DNA of 55,510 nt from a bacterium (GTDB lineage Bacteria; Bdellovibrionota; Bacteriovoracia; Bacteriovoracales; Bacteriovoracaceae), in assembly GCA_030425045.1 (NCBI GenBank), contig JAUHVL010000019.1, positions 1-55,510 of the forward strand, read 5' to 3'. The translations under genes were made by a program, and so were the position numbers. The notes under the pieces were generated by a model, which did no database searches, was not told the origin of the DNA, and worked only from the letters and a program-made list of their open reading frames with translations. This document shows positions 17,259-26,583 of the stretch, piece after piece; positions within the stretch are counted from its first letter, which is position 1, and the number at the start of each line of letters is the position of its first letter.

Positions 17259-17897
17259 TCACCATAAATCTTGGTGATAATCAAAACGTGTTTGTTTTTT
17301 AATCTCTTGAAGATAAGAATGAATCTTTTCGTTAAATTGAAATTCAGGATAGATATACATACCCCATAAATGAGAGGCCAACATGAGATCGAGAATGGTA
17401 AGAGAGTCAGATTTATAAAATGGCGTAAGCATTTTTTCAATTTTACTAAGAGTTGATTCTAAGTTGGTGAGATAGGAGTCTTTATTTTTAACGAGATCAC
17501 GAAACGGACCTTTTTTAACTTCTTTTTTGGTTTGGAAATAGTTTCGCGACTCGCTTGAAAACTCTTTGGTATAAATCCAATAAGGCATACAAAGTGAATG
17601 AATAGAAGAGCCAAGCTCAGAGAGAAGCTCTTCTAGTTCTTTTTGTTCTGTCGTTAGGAGATCCCACTTTAAAGTGTTATTACTATCAAGCCTTTTAATA
17701 ATATCGAGACTTTCATTTTGAGAGCTACCATCTTCCCAAGTCATAATCGGAAGCATCTTCTTTTGACACAGATCGATCGGTGTTTTTTCATCCTCGTAAG
17801 GAAGCACTTTTGAATGATAGGAAATATTAAAAAGCCCTAAGGCCATGCGAACTCTGAGGCAATAAGGACAGTGGATATAGTGGTATAGTGAAATCAT
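17259..17897 (-). CDS. grxB: Glutaredoxin 2
   Basis: The 212-residue protein is of GST-like Grx2 type. It opens with the thioredoxin fold, active-site CPYC at residues 10-13 and the cis-proline segment KKMLPIMTWEDG. The Grx2 helical C-terminal domain follows (residues 75-212). It reduces disulphides in the cytoplasm using glutathione. It ends one base after the convergent response-regulator gene. Length and domain order match E. coli GrxB. Confidence 0.85.
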   Translation of the reverse strand: MISLYHYIHCPYCLRVRMALGLFNISYHSKVLPYEDEKTPIDLCQKKMLPIMTWEDGSSQNESLDIIKRLDSNNTLKWDLLTTEQKELEELLSELGSSIHSLCMPYWIYTKEFSSESRNYFQTKKEVKKGPFRDLVKNKDSYLTNLESTLSKIEKMLTPFYKSDSLTILDLMLASHLWGMYIYPEFQFNEKIHSYLQEIKKQTRFDYHQDLW

Positions 17898-18094
17898 GTA
17901 CTTAGTCTATATTTTAGGCTTTAAAAGTCAAATTTGATGCAGTTTGTGGGGCGTTTTTTTACCGGTTTCCTTTCGAACCCCTATGAAAAAACTACCAAAA
18001 GGCCTAACCCCAGCACCCGTGTGAAGTATTGTATCCGCAATAAACATGCTGTTGGAATAGCAAATACTAATGACGGATTTATAGGGGGTCAGCC

Positions 18095-18553
18095 GTGAGA
18101 CTATTAACATTTATTTCATTATTTCTGATTACTTTTACAGCTGCAGCAAAAGAAATTGTTTTGTTTGAAATGCAAGTTGTTAATGAAGAAAAAATCACAC
18201 CTCTTCGTTTAGTTGTTGATTCAAGTAACGAAGCTAAGGGAATGGTTTTTGATGATCAAGGTAAAGACGTTTTTGTTAGCGTTAAAGATGTAACTTCGGC
18301 TAAAGGTGCAGTGGTTATGGAGCACGAGGGACATAAACTGGCCTACCTTCAATCAAGTGACTTAGACACTCTTAGAGGTGGTAACTTCAAATTACAATAT
18401 ATTAAAAATGTTCTTTTTGGTGGCAAGGGGATTAAGCAATTCACTCTAGAAAGTGATGGTCGTTCTTGGGCAGCTTTTCATGCCGGAGAGCGTATCAAGA
18501 AACTCTACGTTCAGCCTGGATCAATGGGTATTAAAAATATCGTTATTAAATAA
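18095..18553 (+). CDS. Hypothetical exported protein
   Basis: The 152-residue product begins at a GTG after AGGGGG. It has a signal peptide (MRLLTFISLFLITFTAAAKE) and a small mature domain of alternating hydrophobic residues without cysteines. No family is recognised. It is followed by a strong hairpin and then the MFS-PlsC fusion gene. The gap upstream of it (17,898-18,094) shows no further gene. Confidence 0.65.
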   Translation: MRLLTFISLFLITFTAAAKEIVLFEMQVVNEEKITPLRLVVDSSNEAKGMVFDDQGKDVFVSVKDVTSAKGAVVMEHEGHKLAYLQSSDLDTLRGGNFKLQYIKNVLFGGKGIKQFTLESDGRSWAAFHAGERIKKLYVQPGSMGIKNIVIK

Positions 18554-18565
18554 TGTCGTTGGCAC

Positions 18566-18609
18566 AATCCTAGGCCTAAGGTAGCATAAGAATGCTCAGG
18601 CTTAGGATT
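18566..18609 (+). terminator. Long hairpin between genes, terminator or leader structure
   Basis: AATCCTAGGCCT (18566) pairs with AGGCTTAGGATT (18598-18609) with one mismatch, and inside it AGCAT pairs with ATGCT around AAGA. No U-run follows in either direction, so it may be a factor-dependent end, a processing site, or a leader structure for the gene starting 7 bases later. Confidence 0.5.
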
Positions 18610-18616
18610 AATTACG

Positions 18617-20491
18617 ATGTTTTCTTTTCTTAGATCTCATACCAGCTATGCTGGGCTTTTTTGGACGCAATTTTTAGGAGCGTTCAATGATAATTTCCTT
18701 AAAAATGCCCTAGTTATTATTATTACCTATCGTGGAATTCAGTTATCTGGATTAGATGCAAAATTACTTGTCCCTCTGGCTGGTGGGATTTTCATTTTTC
18801 CTTTTTTCTTATTTTCAGGAACTGCCGGTCAGATTGCAGACAAGTACCGCAAGTCTCAAGTCATCACCTCGACCAAGATTCTTGAACTGATCATTATGAT
18901 CATCGCGCTTATTGGTTTTACGACAGATAATTTTTATTTGTTGTTTACTTGTTTATTTTTAACGGGGACTCAGTCTGCTCTTTTTGGGCCTTTAAAGTAT
19001 GGGGTTATTCCAGAGTTAATTGAACAAAAAGATTTATTACTCGGTAATGCGATTGTCTCTGCTGGAACTTTTGTCGCCATTTTATTAGGAACAATTGCTG
19101 GCGGAAGTTTAGCTTCGCTGGAAAATGGGATTACATTAATTTGTGTAGGATTAATACTTATTGCGCTTTTAGGACTTTGGAATTCAACCAGAATAAAAAC
19201 GCTTCCGGCACAAGATGAAAACACTAAAGTTGATTATTCTCTCGTCGTTCCTATTTGGCAGTTATTAAGAAAACTTTTAAAAGATCGTGAAATACTCCCC
19301 ATTGTTTTTTCAATAAGCTGGTTTTGGTTTGCTGGAGCAGCAGTCCTTTCTGCATTTCCTCATTTTGTGAAAGATGCTATGCGAGGGGATGCCGATGTCG
19401 CGACGTTATTTTTAGGTCTCTTTACTGTTGGAATGGGTGCAGGCTCTATACTTGTTGAGCGTATCTCCAAAGGAAAAGCTGAAATCGGAATTGTTCCCAT
19501 TGCTACACTAGGTATTTCAGTTTGTTTATTTATTACCTATTTCGTTTCAGACCTTTCTCATTTGCAAACCAGCGATGAGCTTATGAAACTACCAGAGTTT
19601 TTATCTCATCCGCATAATTGGGGTGCTATCATTGGTCTTTTTTTATTTTCACTATTTGGTGGTTGCTTTTCTGTTCCTCTGATCACGCTCGTTCAGCAAC
19701 ATGCCCCTAAAAATGAACTTGCCCGTTATATTGCTGCTAATAATATTTTAAATGCTCTGTCGATGGTTGCCTCTTCAGTTTTTGTGATGGTGTTAATGAA
19801 GTATGGTACCAGAACAGTTTTTCTTGCCGTTGGAGCGATTAATTTGGTTGTTTCATTTACTCTCTATGCTAAGTACTCAAAGTTTTCACTTCGTTTATGG
19901 GCATCACTGCTGGGAAGAATTTTATATAAAATAAAAGTTGAAGGTGAAGACAAATTACCAGCAAAAGGCCCTTATATCGTGGCCATGAATCATGTGAGCT
20001 TTATGGATTGGCTATTGGTGATGGCCACCGTTCCAGAACCGGTACATTTTATTATCGATTGGAGATATTACTATGCTCCGGGGATGTCTTTTTGGTTTAA
20101 GCAAGCAAAATTAATTCCTATTGCCACCAGAAGAGAGAACTCTGAACTACTGGATCAGGCCTTTGATAATATTTCAGAAGAAATAAAAATGGGTCATGTC
20201 TTGGGTATTTTTCCGGAAGGAATGATTACCAGAGATGGAGAACTTGGCCGTATTCAACCAGGTATTCAAAAAATTATTAAAAAAGATCCCATACCTGTGG
20301 TTCTTCTTTCCATTAATGGAATTTGGGGAAGTATTTTTTCATTTCACGGTGGAAAAGTAATTTTAAAATGGCCTAAGAGTTTTCGAAAACAAGTCACTAT
20401 GACTTTTTCCGATCCTATCGCCGCTCGTGATTATTCTCCGGAAGTGGCGAGATCGTTTTATAAAGAAAATGTACATCATTACGAGGATTAA
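18617..20491 (+). CDS. LplT-like MFS transporter fused to PlsC acyltransferase
   Basis: The 624-residue protein has an MFS half (about residues 1-415, twelve helices, opening FLGAFNDNFLKNALVI as in lysophospholipid transporter LplT) and a PlsC acyltransferase half. Acyltransferase motifs are NHVSFMD near 455-461 (HX4D) and FPEGMITRDG near 531. LplT flips lysophospholipid inward and the acyltransferase re-acylates it, so the fusion would repair membrane lipids in the inner membrane. It resembles LplT-Aas proteins without the acyl-ACP synthetase module. The ATG at 18617 sits just after the hairpin. Confidence 0.9.
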   Translation: MFSFLRSHTSYAGLFWTQFLGAFNDNFLKNALVIIITYRGIQLSGLDAKLLVPLAGGIFIFPFFLFSGTAGQIADKYRKSQVITSTKILELIIMIIALIGFTTDNFYLLFTCLFLTGTQSALFGPLKYGVIPELIEQKDLLLGNAIVSAGTFVAILLGTIAGGSLASLENGITLICVGLILIALLGLWNSTRIKTLPAQDENTKVDYSLVVPIWQLLRKLLKDREILPIVFSISWFWFAGAAVLSAFPHFVKDAMRGDADVATLFLGLFTVGMGAGSILVERISKGKAEIGIVPIATLGISVCLFITYFVSDLSHLQTSDELMKLPEFLSHPHNWGAIIGLFLFSLFGGCFSVPLITLVQQHAPKNELARYIAANNILNALSMVASSVFVMVLMKYGTRTVFLAVGAINLVVSFTLYAKYSKFSLRLWASLLGRILYKIKVEGEDKLPAKGPYIVAMNHVSFMDWLLVMATVPEPVHFIIDWRYYYAPGMSFWFKQAKLIPIATRRENSELLDQAFDNISEEIKMGHVLGIFPEGMITRDGELGRIQPGIQKIIKKDPIPVVLLSINGIWGSIFSFHGGKVILKWPKSFRKQVTMTFSDPIAARDYSPEVARSFYKENVHHYED

Positions 20492-20493
20492 AG

Positions 20494-20922
20494 ATGGAGT
20501 ATACAAAATCAGGCGATAAATACGTCATTCGCTTATTAAAAGATGAAGATCTCTTTGAACAACTTGAGAAATTTGCAAAAGAAGAAAAACTAACGGCGGG
20601 TCATGTCACTGGAATTGGGGCACTCAAAGATATTGAACTTGGTTATTATAATCTTGAAGAAAAAAAATATTATAAAAAAATATTTCATGAAGACTATGAA
20701 CTGCTTAGTATGTCGGGAAATTTGAGCTTGCTCGACAATAAAGAGTTTTTTCATCTTCATCTTGTGATTTCAGATCATGAGTACCGTTGCTTTGGTGGGC
20801 ATCTTTTCTCCGCGAAAGTTGCCGTCACTGTTGAAGTTTACTTTTCTCCCGTTGAGCTCTCTTTAAATAGAACATTTGATTCTTGTACCGGGCTTAATCT
20901 TTGGGATGTGAATGGCCAGTAG
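20494..20922 (+). CDS. PPC-domain (DUF296) protein
   Basis: The 142 residues form one PPC domain, as in bacterial DUF296 proteins. HVTGIGALKDIELGYY is the family's central strand and turn. HLHLVISDHEYRCFGGHL supplies the conserved histidines (HxH and GGH) that bind metal in several structures. Bacterial members form trimers, and a DNA-binding role is suggested mainly by the plant fusions. It starts 2 bases after the MFS-PlsC gene and overlaps the next gene by 11 bases, so it is in an operon. Confidence 0.85.
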   Translation: MEYTKSGDKYVIRLLKDEDLFEQLEKFAKEEKLTAGHVTGIGALKDIELGYYNLEEKKYYKKIFHEDYELLSMSGNLSLLDNKEFFHLHLVISDHEYRCFGGHLFSAKVAVTVEVYFSPVELSLNRTFDSCTGLNLWDVNGQ

Positions 20923-21358
20923 AAAGGCGATCATTGTTGATCTTGATGGGACTCTTTGTAATATCGATCATCGATTACACTTTTTACAAAAAGAAAAGAA
21001 AGACTGGCATCAGTTTCATCAAAGTTGTGAGAACGATACTGTTGAGCCTTGGTGCCAACAGATCATCGAGTCGATGAAACAATCAAGTTTTACTATTGTT
21101 TTAATGACCGGAAGAGATGACGGCTATGAAGACATTACCAAATCATGGTTAACCAAAAATAAAATACCCTATGATCTTCTTTTGATGAGAAAAAGTGGAG
21201 ATCATCGCGCTGATCATACCATTAAGTGGGAACTATTTTGTGAGCACTTAAAAAATAATTATGAGATTGAATTTGTTCTTGAAGATCGAAAGTCTGTTGT
21301 TGAAATGTGGAGAGAAAAAGGACTTCGCTGTCTTCAATGTGCGCCAGGAGACTTTTAA
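20912..21358 (+). CDS. HAD phosphatase, PNKP-like
   Basis: The 148-residue protein shows HAD motif I VDLDGTLCN near residue 9, motif II MTGRDDGYE near 68, and EDRKSVVEMWREKGLRCLQ near the end. These are arranged as in the 3'-phosphatase domain of polynucleotide kinase (T4 PNKP-type), which has no cap domain. It probably removes 3'-phosphates from nucleic acid or a nucleotide. It overlaps the PPC gene by 11 bases and the gluQ start by one base (TAATG), so the three are translated together. Link to tRNA repair is speculative. Confidence 0.82.
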   Translation: MASRKAIIVDLDGTLCNIDHRLHFLQKEKKDWHQFHQSCENDTVEPWCQQIIESMKQSSFTIVLMTGRDDGYEDITKSWLTKNKIPYDLLLMRKSGDHRADHTIKWELFCEHLKNNYEIEFVLEDRKSVVEMWREKGLRCLQCAPGDF

Positions 21359-22083
21359 TGATTACACGAATTGCTCCTACTCCTAGTGGCTACCTCCACC
21401 TTGGTAATATTTATAACTTCATTCTTATTCACAAACTGGTTCAAGAAAAAGGCGGAACCCTTTATCTTAGAGTGGATGATAATGATCATAACCGCTTTAA
21501 AAAAGAATACCTCTACGATGTTTTTAAAAGTCTTGAATGGCTTGAAATAGTCCCCAAGGGAAGTTTTTTTGCTAGCGAATATTTTCAAGAGTGCTTAGAG
21601 GCATTAAAGCAAATTCCGAATTATGTCTGTGAATGCAGTCGAAAAGAAATTCAAGCGAGGACGGGGGGGACGATCTACGATGGACATTGCCGTTCAAAGA
21701 AACTTGTATTTGCTGCTGAAAAAAATTGCATCCGTTTTGATGCAAATGGAGAGGGCGCCCTCGGTGATTTTATTCTCTGGCAAAAAGAAAACTTCCCGTC
21801 TTATCAATTATCAAGTGTTGTTATGGATAAAATTATGAACGTTGATACTATCGTGAGGGGAGTGGATCTCGAAGAGTCGACTAATGCTCAAAAATTACTC
21901 GCACACTATATCAACTACGATTTTCCATCTGGAAATAATCTTATCCACCATGATTTACTTCGAGATGATGAAGGAAAAAAGTTGAGTAAAAGCGAAAGTG
22001 CCTTTTCTTTTAGAAATTGGAGAGTCGACAAAGAATTAGAAGATCTAAACGAGTACTTTAAAAGCTCTTTATCGCTTCAATAA
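21358..22083 (+). CDS. gluQ: Glutamyl-Q tRNA(Asp) synthetase-like protein
   Basis: The 241 residues comprise only the catalytic half of a glutamyl-tRNA synthetase. The HIGH-type motif is TPSGYLHLGN and the KMSKS-type motif KLSKS is near 205. The zinc-type cysteines of GluQ-RS are present (CECSRKEI, then YDGHC). The anticodon-binding half is missing, as in YadB, which glutamylates queuosine of tRNA(Asp). Its start overlaps the HAD gene's stop by one base. Its 3' end overlaps tkt by 26 bases. A canonical full gltX lies further right, so this is not the main synthetase. Confidence 0.85.
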   Translation: MITRIAPTPSGYLHLGNIYNFILIHKLVQEKGGTLYLRVDDNDHNRFKKEYLYDVFKSLEWLEIVPKGSFFASEYFQECLEALKQIPNYVCECSRKEIQARTGGTIYDGHCRSKKLVFAAEKNCIRFDANGEGALGDFILWQKENFPSYQLSSVVMDKIMNVDTIVRGVDLEESTNAQKLLAHYINYDFPSGNNLIHHDLLRDDEGKKLSKSESAFSFRNWRVDKELEDLNEYFKSSLSLQ

Positions 22084-24031
22084 TTCCATTCGCACTAATG
22101 CCATGTCTTTCATAGAGGTGAACTGCCTTATAAGCACTTTGTCCAAATTCTCCTTGGATTCCAAGGGAGCGAACTTTGAAAGAGACATCTTTTCTTGCTA
22201 ACTCGTGAACAAGTAGAGATCCCATACCGCCAACAACTTGATGATCTTCCATGGTAATCAGACGACCATTTGTTTTACTTAAAGCGTTTGAAATTGTTTC
22301 GGTATCAATTCTATTGATAAAAGGATTATTAATCACGGTGATATTTGCTTTCTTTGCCGCCTCTAAGGCATGGGGAACCATCGGTCCTGTTGCCACAACA
22401 GTGGCCTCTGTTCCTTCCGTTAGGACTTGAGCCTTACCCCAAGGATACTCCATTCCTTCTTTGTAATAAGCCGGGTGATTTTCTCTCCCAAGTAAAAAGA
22501 TAATACTGTCGGGAGTTTTTCCTGCAGCTCTTTGCTCTACAAAGTAATTGATAGCGTAGTCCATATAGTCTTCTGCTTCTGAAGAGCAACTACAGCTAAC
22601 CAGTTGCAGATGAGGAATACTTGCTAGCGCACTGATATAGGTCGTCGCTTGGTGAGAGGCGCCATCGGCAGCATCTTGAAAGCCGGTATGAGAAAAAAGT
22701 GCGATAACGGGAGCTTGAGAAAGACCGGCCATAATGAGTGGAAGGTTTCCTTTGGTGATACCAAATTGAGAAAAGGTATCAACGATAGGAATGAAGCCTT
22801 GTTTAGAAAGGCCAACAGCGGTTGAAATCATATTGGCTTCGGCTACACCCACATCGAGTTTATGCTCAGGGTATTCCTTATGAAATCCGGCTATACCAGT
22901 TGAACCTTGAAGGTCGGCACAAACAGAATAAACAGGAAGGCCTTTACTTGCCGCTTTAATGGCAGACCTTGCAAAACCTGGTTGTACTTTTTCAACTGTA
23001 ACATCACTTGCTTTTTTCTCAGTCGGTGCAGGTTTTTGATTTAATATTTCGTTTGCCCAGTTTTTAAATTCTTCTGGTGCAGTCCCATCATAAATTTCAT
23101 CTAGAAAGGCGGGAAGTTTATCATCATAAGCTTTGAGAGGATAACCGTGACCACCAGAAGCCGCTTCTTCCGTTGCCTTCACTCCATAGCCTTTAATCGT
23201 TTTAAAAACCACGGCCACTGGTTTATTGCTATTTTCTTTGGCCTTATTAATGGCGGTCTCAACAGCGTGGTGAACCGTTTGTAAATCATGCCCTTTTTCG
23301 ACAACGGTATAATCCCAACCTAATGTTTTCAAAGATTCAAAAGTAGGGTTCATATCAAAAGAGTCATCACCAATTCTTCCTGAGAGCTTTGTATTATTAT
23401 CTGATATCAAAAGAACAAAGGGGTTGGTCTTTCCTTTTGCGGCCAAACCGGGAATAGCAGCAAACGATTCTTTTGCTTCACCTTCCATTGATCCACCATC
23501 TGATAGCGCACAAATTGTGACTCGATCGTTTCCAATCAATTTATCGGCAATGGCCAAACCTTGGGCCTGAGGAACACCTGAGCCTAAGGGGCCATTTGAA
23601 ATGAGAACACCTTCAGGGTTGAGGTGGGCCTCACCGTGACCTGTGAGCTTACTTTCAATGGAGCGAAATCCTTTTAACGTGGCAAGCTCCATTCCATCGT
23701 AACCATAATTAGCGCGAAGAGCGTAGATACCATTTTCAGCATGTCCGGCATCGTTAACAAAATTGTATTTTTCACTCCACTCATTTTCTCTAAACATAAT
23801 GGCGTGAATTGAACTCATCATCTCGGCAAAAGCAGCAGGTCCACCCCAGTGAGCAGCAGCTCCTCCAATAACAGCATGTTGATTCATCAGCGCAACTAAT
23901 GCTCTCGTGGCCTTTGGGTCACCTAGTGTTTCAGTATTCCCCGCAAGGTTGTTGATCTCAACGGAGTATTTAGGCTTTGTCGTTGGAGTTTTTGCTAGGC
24001 GGCAATTGGTGTTCAGTGGTTTTAAAGTCAT
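22058..24031 (-). CDS. tkt: Transketolase
   Basis: This enzyme transfers two-carbon ketol units between sugar phosphates in the pentose-phosphate pathway using thiamine diphosphate. The 657-residue length fits. GHGEAHLNPEGVLISNGPLGSG lies in the first domain. LSDGGSMEGEAKESFA with ISDNNTKL is the ThDP/metal-binding motif (GDG-like variant, with Gly-Gly). VGVAEANMISTAVG is the conserved glutamate region of the pyrimidine domain, and SHTGFQDAADGASHQ follows. It ends inside the 3' end of gluQ. The start is ATG at 24031. Confidence 0.92.
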   Translation of the reverse strand: MTLKPLNTNCRLAKTPTTKPKYSVEINNLAGNTETLGDPKATRALVALMNQHAVIGGAAAHWGGPAAFAEMMSSIHAIMFRENEWSEKYNFVNDAGHAENGIYALRANYGYDGMELATLKGFRSIESKLTGHGEAHLNPEGVLISNGPLGSGVPQAQGLAIADKLIGNDRVTICALSDGGSMEGEAKESFAAIPGLAAKGKTNPFVLLISDNNTKLSGRIGDDSFDMNPTFESLKTLGWDYTVVEKGHDLQTVHHAVETAINKAKENSNKPVAVVFKTIKGYGVKATEEAASGGHGYPLKAYDDKLPAFLDEIYDGTAPEEFKNWANEILNQKPAPTEKKASDVTVEKVQPGFARSAIKAASKGLPVYSVCADLQGSTGIAGFHKEYPEHKLDVGVAEANMISTAVGLSKQGFIPIVDTFSQFGITKGNLPLIMAGLSQAPVIALFSHTGFQDAADGASHQATTYISALASIPHLQLVSCSCSSEAEDYMDYAINYFVEQRAAGKTPDSIIFLLGRENHPAYYKEGMEYPWGKAQVLTEGTEATVVATGPMVPHALEAAKKANITVINNPFINRIDTETISNALSKTNGRLITMEDHQVVGGMGSLLVHELARKDVSFKVRSLGIQGEFGQSAYKAVHLYERHGISANGIIEAIKSF

Positions 24032-24078
24032 GAGCAGTTCCTTAGAGGATAAGTGATTTTTGGCACTTTAACCCAATA

Positions 24079-24561
24079 TTAGTCAGTCGTTAAGCTCAAT
24101 TCTTTTATTAACAACTCATGTTGAGGAAACTGAGCGAGTAATTTCTCTTTGCTGCCCATCTCAAAGTCTTCGAAATCAAAGCCAGGAGAGACGGTACAGC
24201 CAACAAAAGAGTATCGACTTCCCTCAGCAGGCTTCGAGGCAAACCAACGATTTGCGGGAACAAGATGCTGTGGATTTTGCTGTGATAAAACCGTGGTCGT
24301 GATCTCTCCAGCTTCGGTGATTTCAAAAATTTCAAGGCCATCTCCATGATAGAAATGCCAAAGCTCATCACTTTTTATCCGATGAAAATGGGATATATCG
24401 CCCTGTCGCAGAAGAAAAGTAATGGCAGTGGAGGCAGCTCGTGGCCCTCTAGGTGTATCGATCAAATCGTCACTGCGGTAAGTTTCACAAAAAAAGCCCC
24501 CTTCAGGATGGGGGGCCATATCGAATTTTTTAATTAATTCTTCTATTTGCTTTTGATTCAT
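24079..24561 (-). CDS. Cupin-fold protein of the DUF985 family
   Basis: The 160-residue protein has the DUF985 opening MAPHPEGGFFCETYRS and the cupin motif SHFHRIKSDELWHFYHGDGLEIF. DPQHLVPANRWFA-like sequence (PQHLVPANRWFASKP) and GCTVSPGFDFEDFEMG match the second cupin motif. The fold binds small molecules or metal, and the family function is unknown. Its ATG overlaps the stop of the upstream exported-protein gene by one base. Confidence 0.85.
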   Translation of the reverse strand: MNQKQIEELIKKFDMAPHPEGGFFCETYRSDDLIDTPRGPRAASTAITFLLRQGDISHFHRIKSDELWHFYHGDGLEIFEITEAGEITTTVLSQQNPQHLVPANRWFASKPAEGSRYSFVGCTVSPGFDFEDFEMGSKEKLLAQFPQHELLIKELSLTTD

Positions 24562-25007
24562 TAATTGGATGAAATCAGATCTTCAATTTTTCCCATAAGA
24601 AAATTGTAATCAGATTCCGTTTGGGCCCAAGCTTCATTAATTTTGATGAGCTCTTTTTTAAGGTCATCTCTTTTAACAGGGTCTGATTCAATTTGAAGTG
24701 TACCCATAATGATTTTTCTCGTGTTTTCGAGTTCTTTAAATTCTGTTTTAAAGCTTTCTTCCATATAGTTTTTATATTTAACAAGAGTCAGAACAGACAT
24801 ATTTAAATCGTCCATTGACTCAGCATCAAGAATACATCCCATCAGCGTGATCGATTCCATAAAGTAACCGAAAAACGAGTCGTCTTCTGACTGCTCTGTT
24901 CCCATTACAATATTGGCGGTTTCATTTAAGTCGATTGAGTTACAGTACTCATCAGCGTAAGTGCTTGTCATTAATAGTGTCATCAAAACGAGCATGAGCT
25001 TTTTCAT
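24561..25007 (-). CDS. Hypothetical exported helical protein
   Basis: The 148-residue protein has a signal peptide (MKKLMLVLMTLLMTSTYA), then an acidic helical domain with two cysteines near residues 22 and 58. The C-terminal third is charged coiled-coil-like (KRDDLKKELIKINEAWAQTE). No family is recognised. It is coupled to the DUF985 gene. A periplasmic location is inferred from the signal sequence. Confidence 0.65.
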   Translation of the reverse strand: MKKLMLVLMTLLMTSTYADEYCNSIDLNETANIVMGTEQSEDDSFFGYFMESITLMGCILDAESMDDLNMSVLTLVKYKNYMEESFKTEFKELENTRKIIMGTLQIESDPVKRDDLKKELIKINEAWAQTESDYNFLMGKIEDLISSN

Positions 25008-25161
25008 CTAGTTTCTCCTGTTGTTAATGTTTGATGTCGCACCGTCGGAAATATACATTAAATTCATAAAATACATAGGGAAAAAGTAATATTTACAGAT
25101 AAAAGCGTGGCTTTCTTGCGCTAAGTTATCAAAACTACGGCTTTTTTGTTATGATTGCCCC

Positions 25162-26583
25162 ATGGAAAAACTAACATCTTTTATTGCCGGAAAATGGACC
25201 TCTTCATCAGACCACGTTCTGAAGGTTCATCATAAATACACAAAAGTTGAGCTTGCCGAAGTCGCTCTTGCAGATGATCAAGCGATTCAAGAAGTGATGA
25301 GTTCAGCAGAGCTTGGCTTTAACGAGCTTAAAAAATGGCCGGCCCAAAAACGAAGTGAAGCGCTTTTAAAGCTCGCTGAATTAACCGAGGCCCATGGAGA
25401 TACTCTTGCTAAACTTGTTTCCGCTGAAGCGGGGAAGTCTCTTGGTTATGCTCGTGGTGAAATTGAAAGATGCCAAACGACATTAAGGATTGCAGCGAGT
25501 GAGGCCTTAAAAATTGCAGGGGAAGTGATCCCTATGGATTTTGCTGTAGGTATTGGAAAAATTGCTCATACAAAACGATTTCCCATAGGCCCCATTTTTG
25601 GAATTGTACCTTTTAATTTTCCGCTAAACTTGGCCATGCATAAACTTGCCCCGGCCCTTGCAGCTGGATGTTCAGTTACCTTAAAGCCATCACCTTATAC
25701 TCCACTCAGTTTACTTTATTTTGCGACCTTGATTGAACAAACAGATCTTCCCGATGGCTCCGTCAATATTGTGGTTTGTGATAATCAGGCAGCGGAAAAA
25801 CTTTTAACATCTGATACGTTCAAAATGTTTTCTTTTACGGGATCACCGACTATTGGTTGGATGCTTAAAAATAAAGCGGGTAAAAAGAAAGTTCAGTTAG
25901 AGCTTGGGGGAAATGCTGCTGTTATCGTAGATGAGTCGGCCAATATTAAAGAGGCTGCTTCGGCAATTGCCATGGGGTCTTTTTTGTATAGCGGTCAAAT
26001 TTGTATTAGCACTCAACGAATTTATATTCATAAAGAAGTGCGAGCGGAGTTTGTAAAAGAGATCGTCGCAGCTATTAAAAACCTTAACGTTGGAAACCCT
26101 GAAGATGAGCAAACAATTGTGGGCCCACTTATTGCCGATGAGCATTTAGAACGTGTCGACTCATGGGTTAAAGAGGCGATTGCCGAGGGGGCATCGATTT
26201 TAACTGGTGGAGAAATTGTCGATCATGAGAAGAATCTTTATGCGCCCACTTTACTTGAAAATGTTAGTTACCAATCAAAGGTTCATTGTGAAGAAGTTTT
26301 TGGGCCAGTTGCCGTGCTCGAGACATTTGATAATTTCGATGACGTGATCAATCATGTGAACCAGTCTCCCTATGGATTACAGGCGGGACTTTTTACAAAC
26401 AAACTCGATCAAATGAAAAAAGGCTTTAATGAGATTGAAGTCGGGGGCTTAATCATAAATGGTATCCCCGGTTTTCGTGTCGATTCTATGCCTTATGGCG
26501 GAATCAAAGATTCAGGGCTCGGACGCGAAGGCTTAATTTACGCCATCGAAGAAATGACCGAACCCCGGCTTTTGGTTTATTAG
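25162..26583 (+). CDS. NAD(P)-dependent aldehyde dehydrogenase
   Basis: The 473-residue protein is a full ALDH. PFNFPLNLAMHKLAPALAAG and LKPSPYTPLS bind cofactor. FTGSPTIGWML, LELGGNAAVIVDE (catalytic Glu) and SGQICISTQRIY (catalytic Cys near 281) are present, and EEVFGPVAVLE lies in the C-terminal part. The ordering resembles the lactaldehyde/glycolaldehyde and NADP-glyceraldehyde-3-phosphate group, but substrate cannot be read from sequence. Its stop overlaps the convergent exported-protein gene by 4 bases. Confidence 0.9.
   Translation: MEKLTSFIAGKWTSSSDHVLKVHHKYTKVELAEVALADDQAIQEVMSSAELGFNELKKWPAQKRSEALLKLAELTEAHGDTLAKLVSAEAGKSLGYARGEIERCQTTLRIAASEALKIAGEVIPMDFAVGIGKIAHTKRFPIGPIFGIVPFNFPLNLAMHKLAPALAAGCSVTLKPSPYTPLSLLYFATLIEQTDLPDGSVNIVVCDNQAAEKLLTSDTFKMFSFTGSPTIGWMLKNKAGKKKVQLELGGNAAVIVDESANIKEAASAIAMGSFLYSGQICISTQRIYIHKEVRAEFVKEIVAAIKNLNVGNPEDEQTIVGPLIADEHLERVDSWVKEAIAEGASILTGGEIVDHEKNLYAPTLLENVSYQSKVHCEEVFGPVAVLETFDNFDDVINHVNQSPYGLQAGLFTNKLDQMKKGFNEIEVGGLIINGIPGFRVDSMPYGGIKDSGLGREGLIYAIEEMTEPRLLVY

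Noticed and set aside
17928-18110. Open frame on the minus strand over the exported-protein start
   Set aside because: It overlaps the start of a gene with a signal peptide and has no site of its own.
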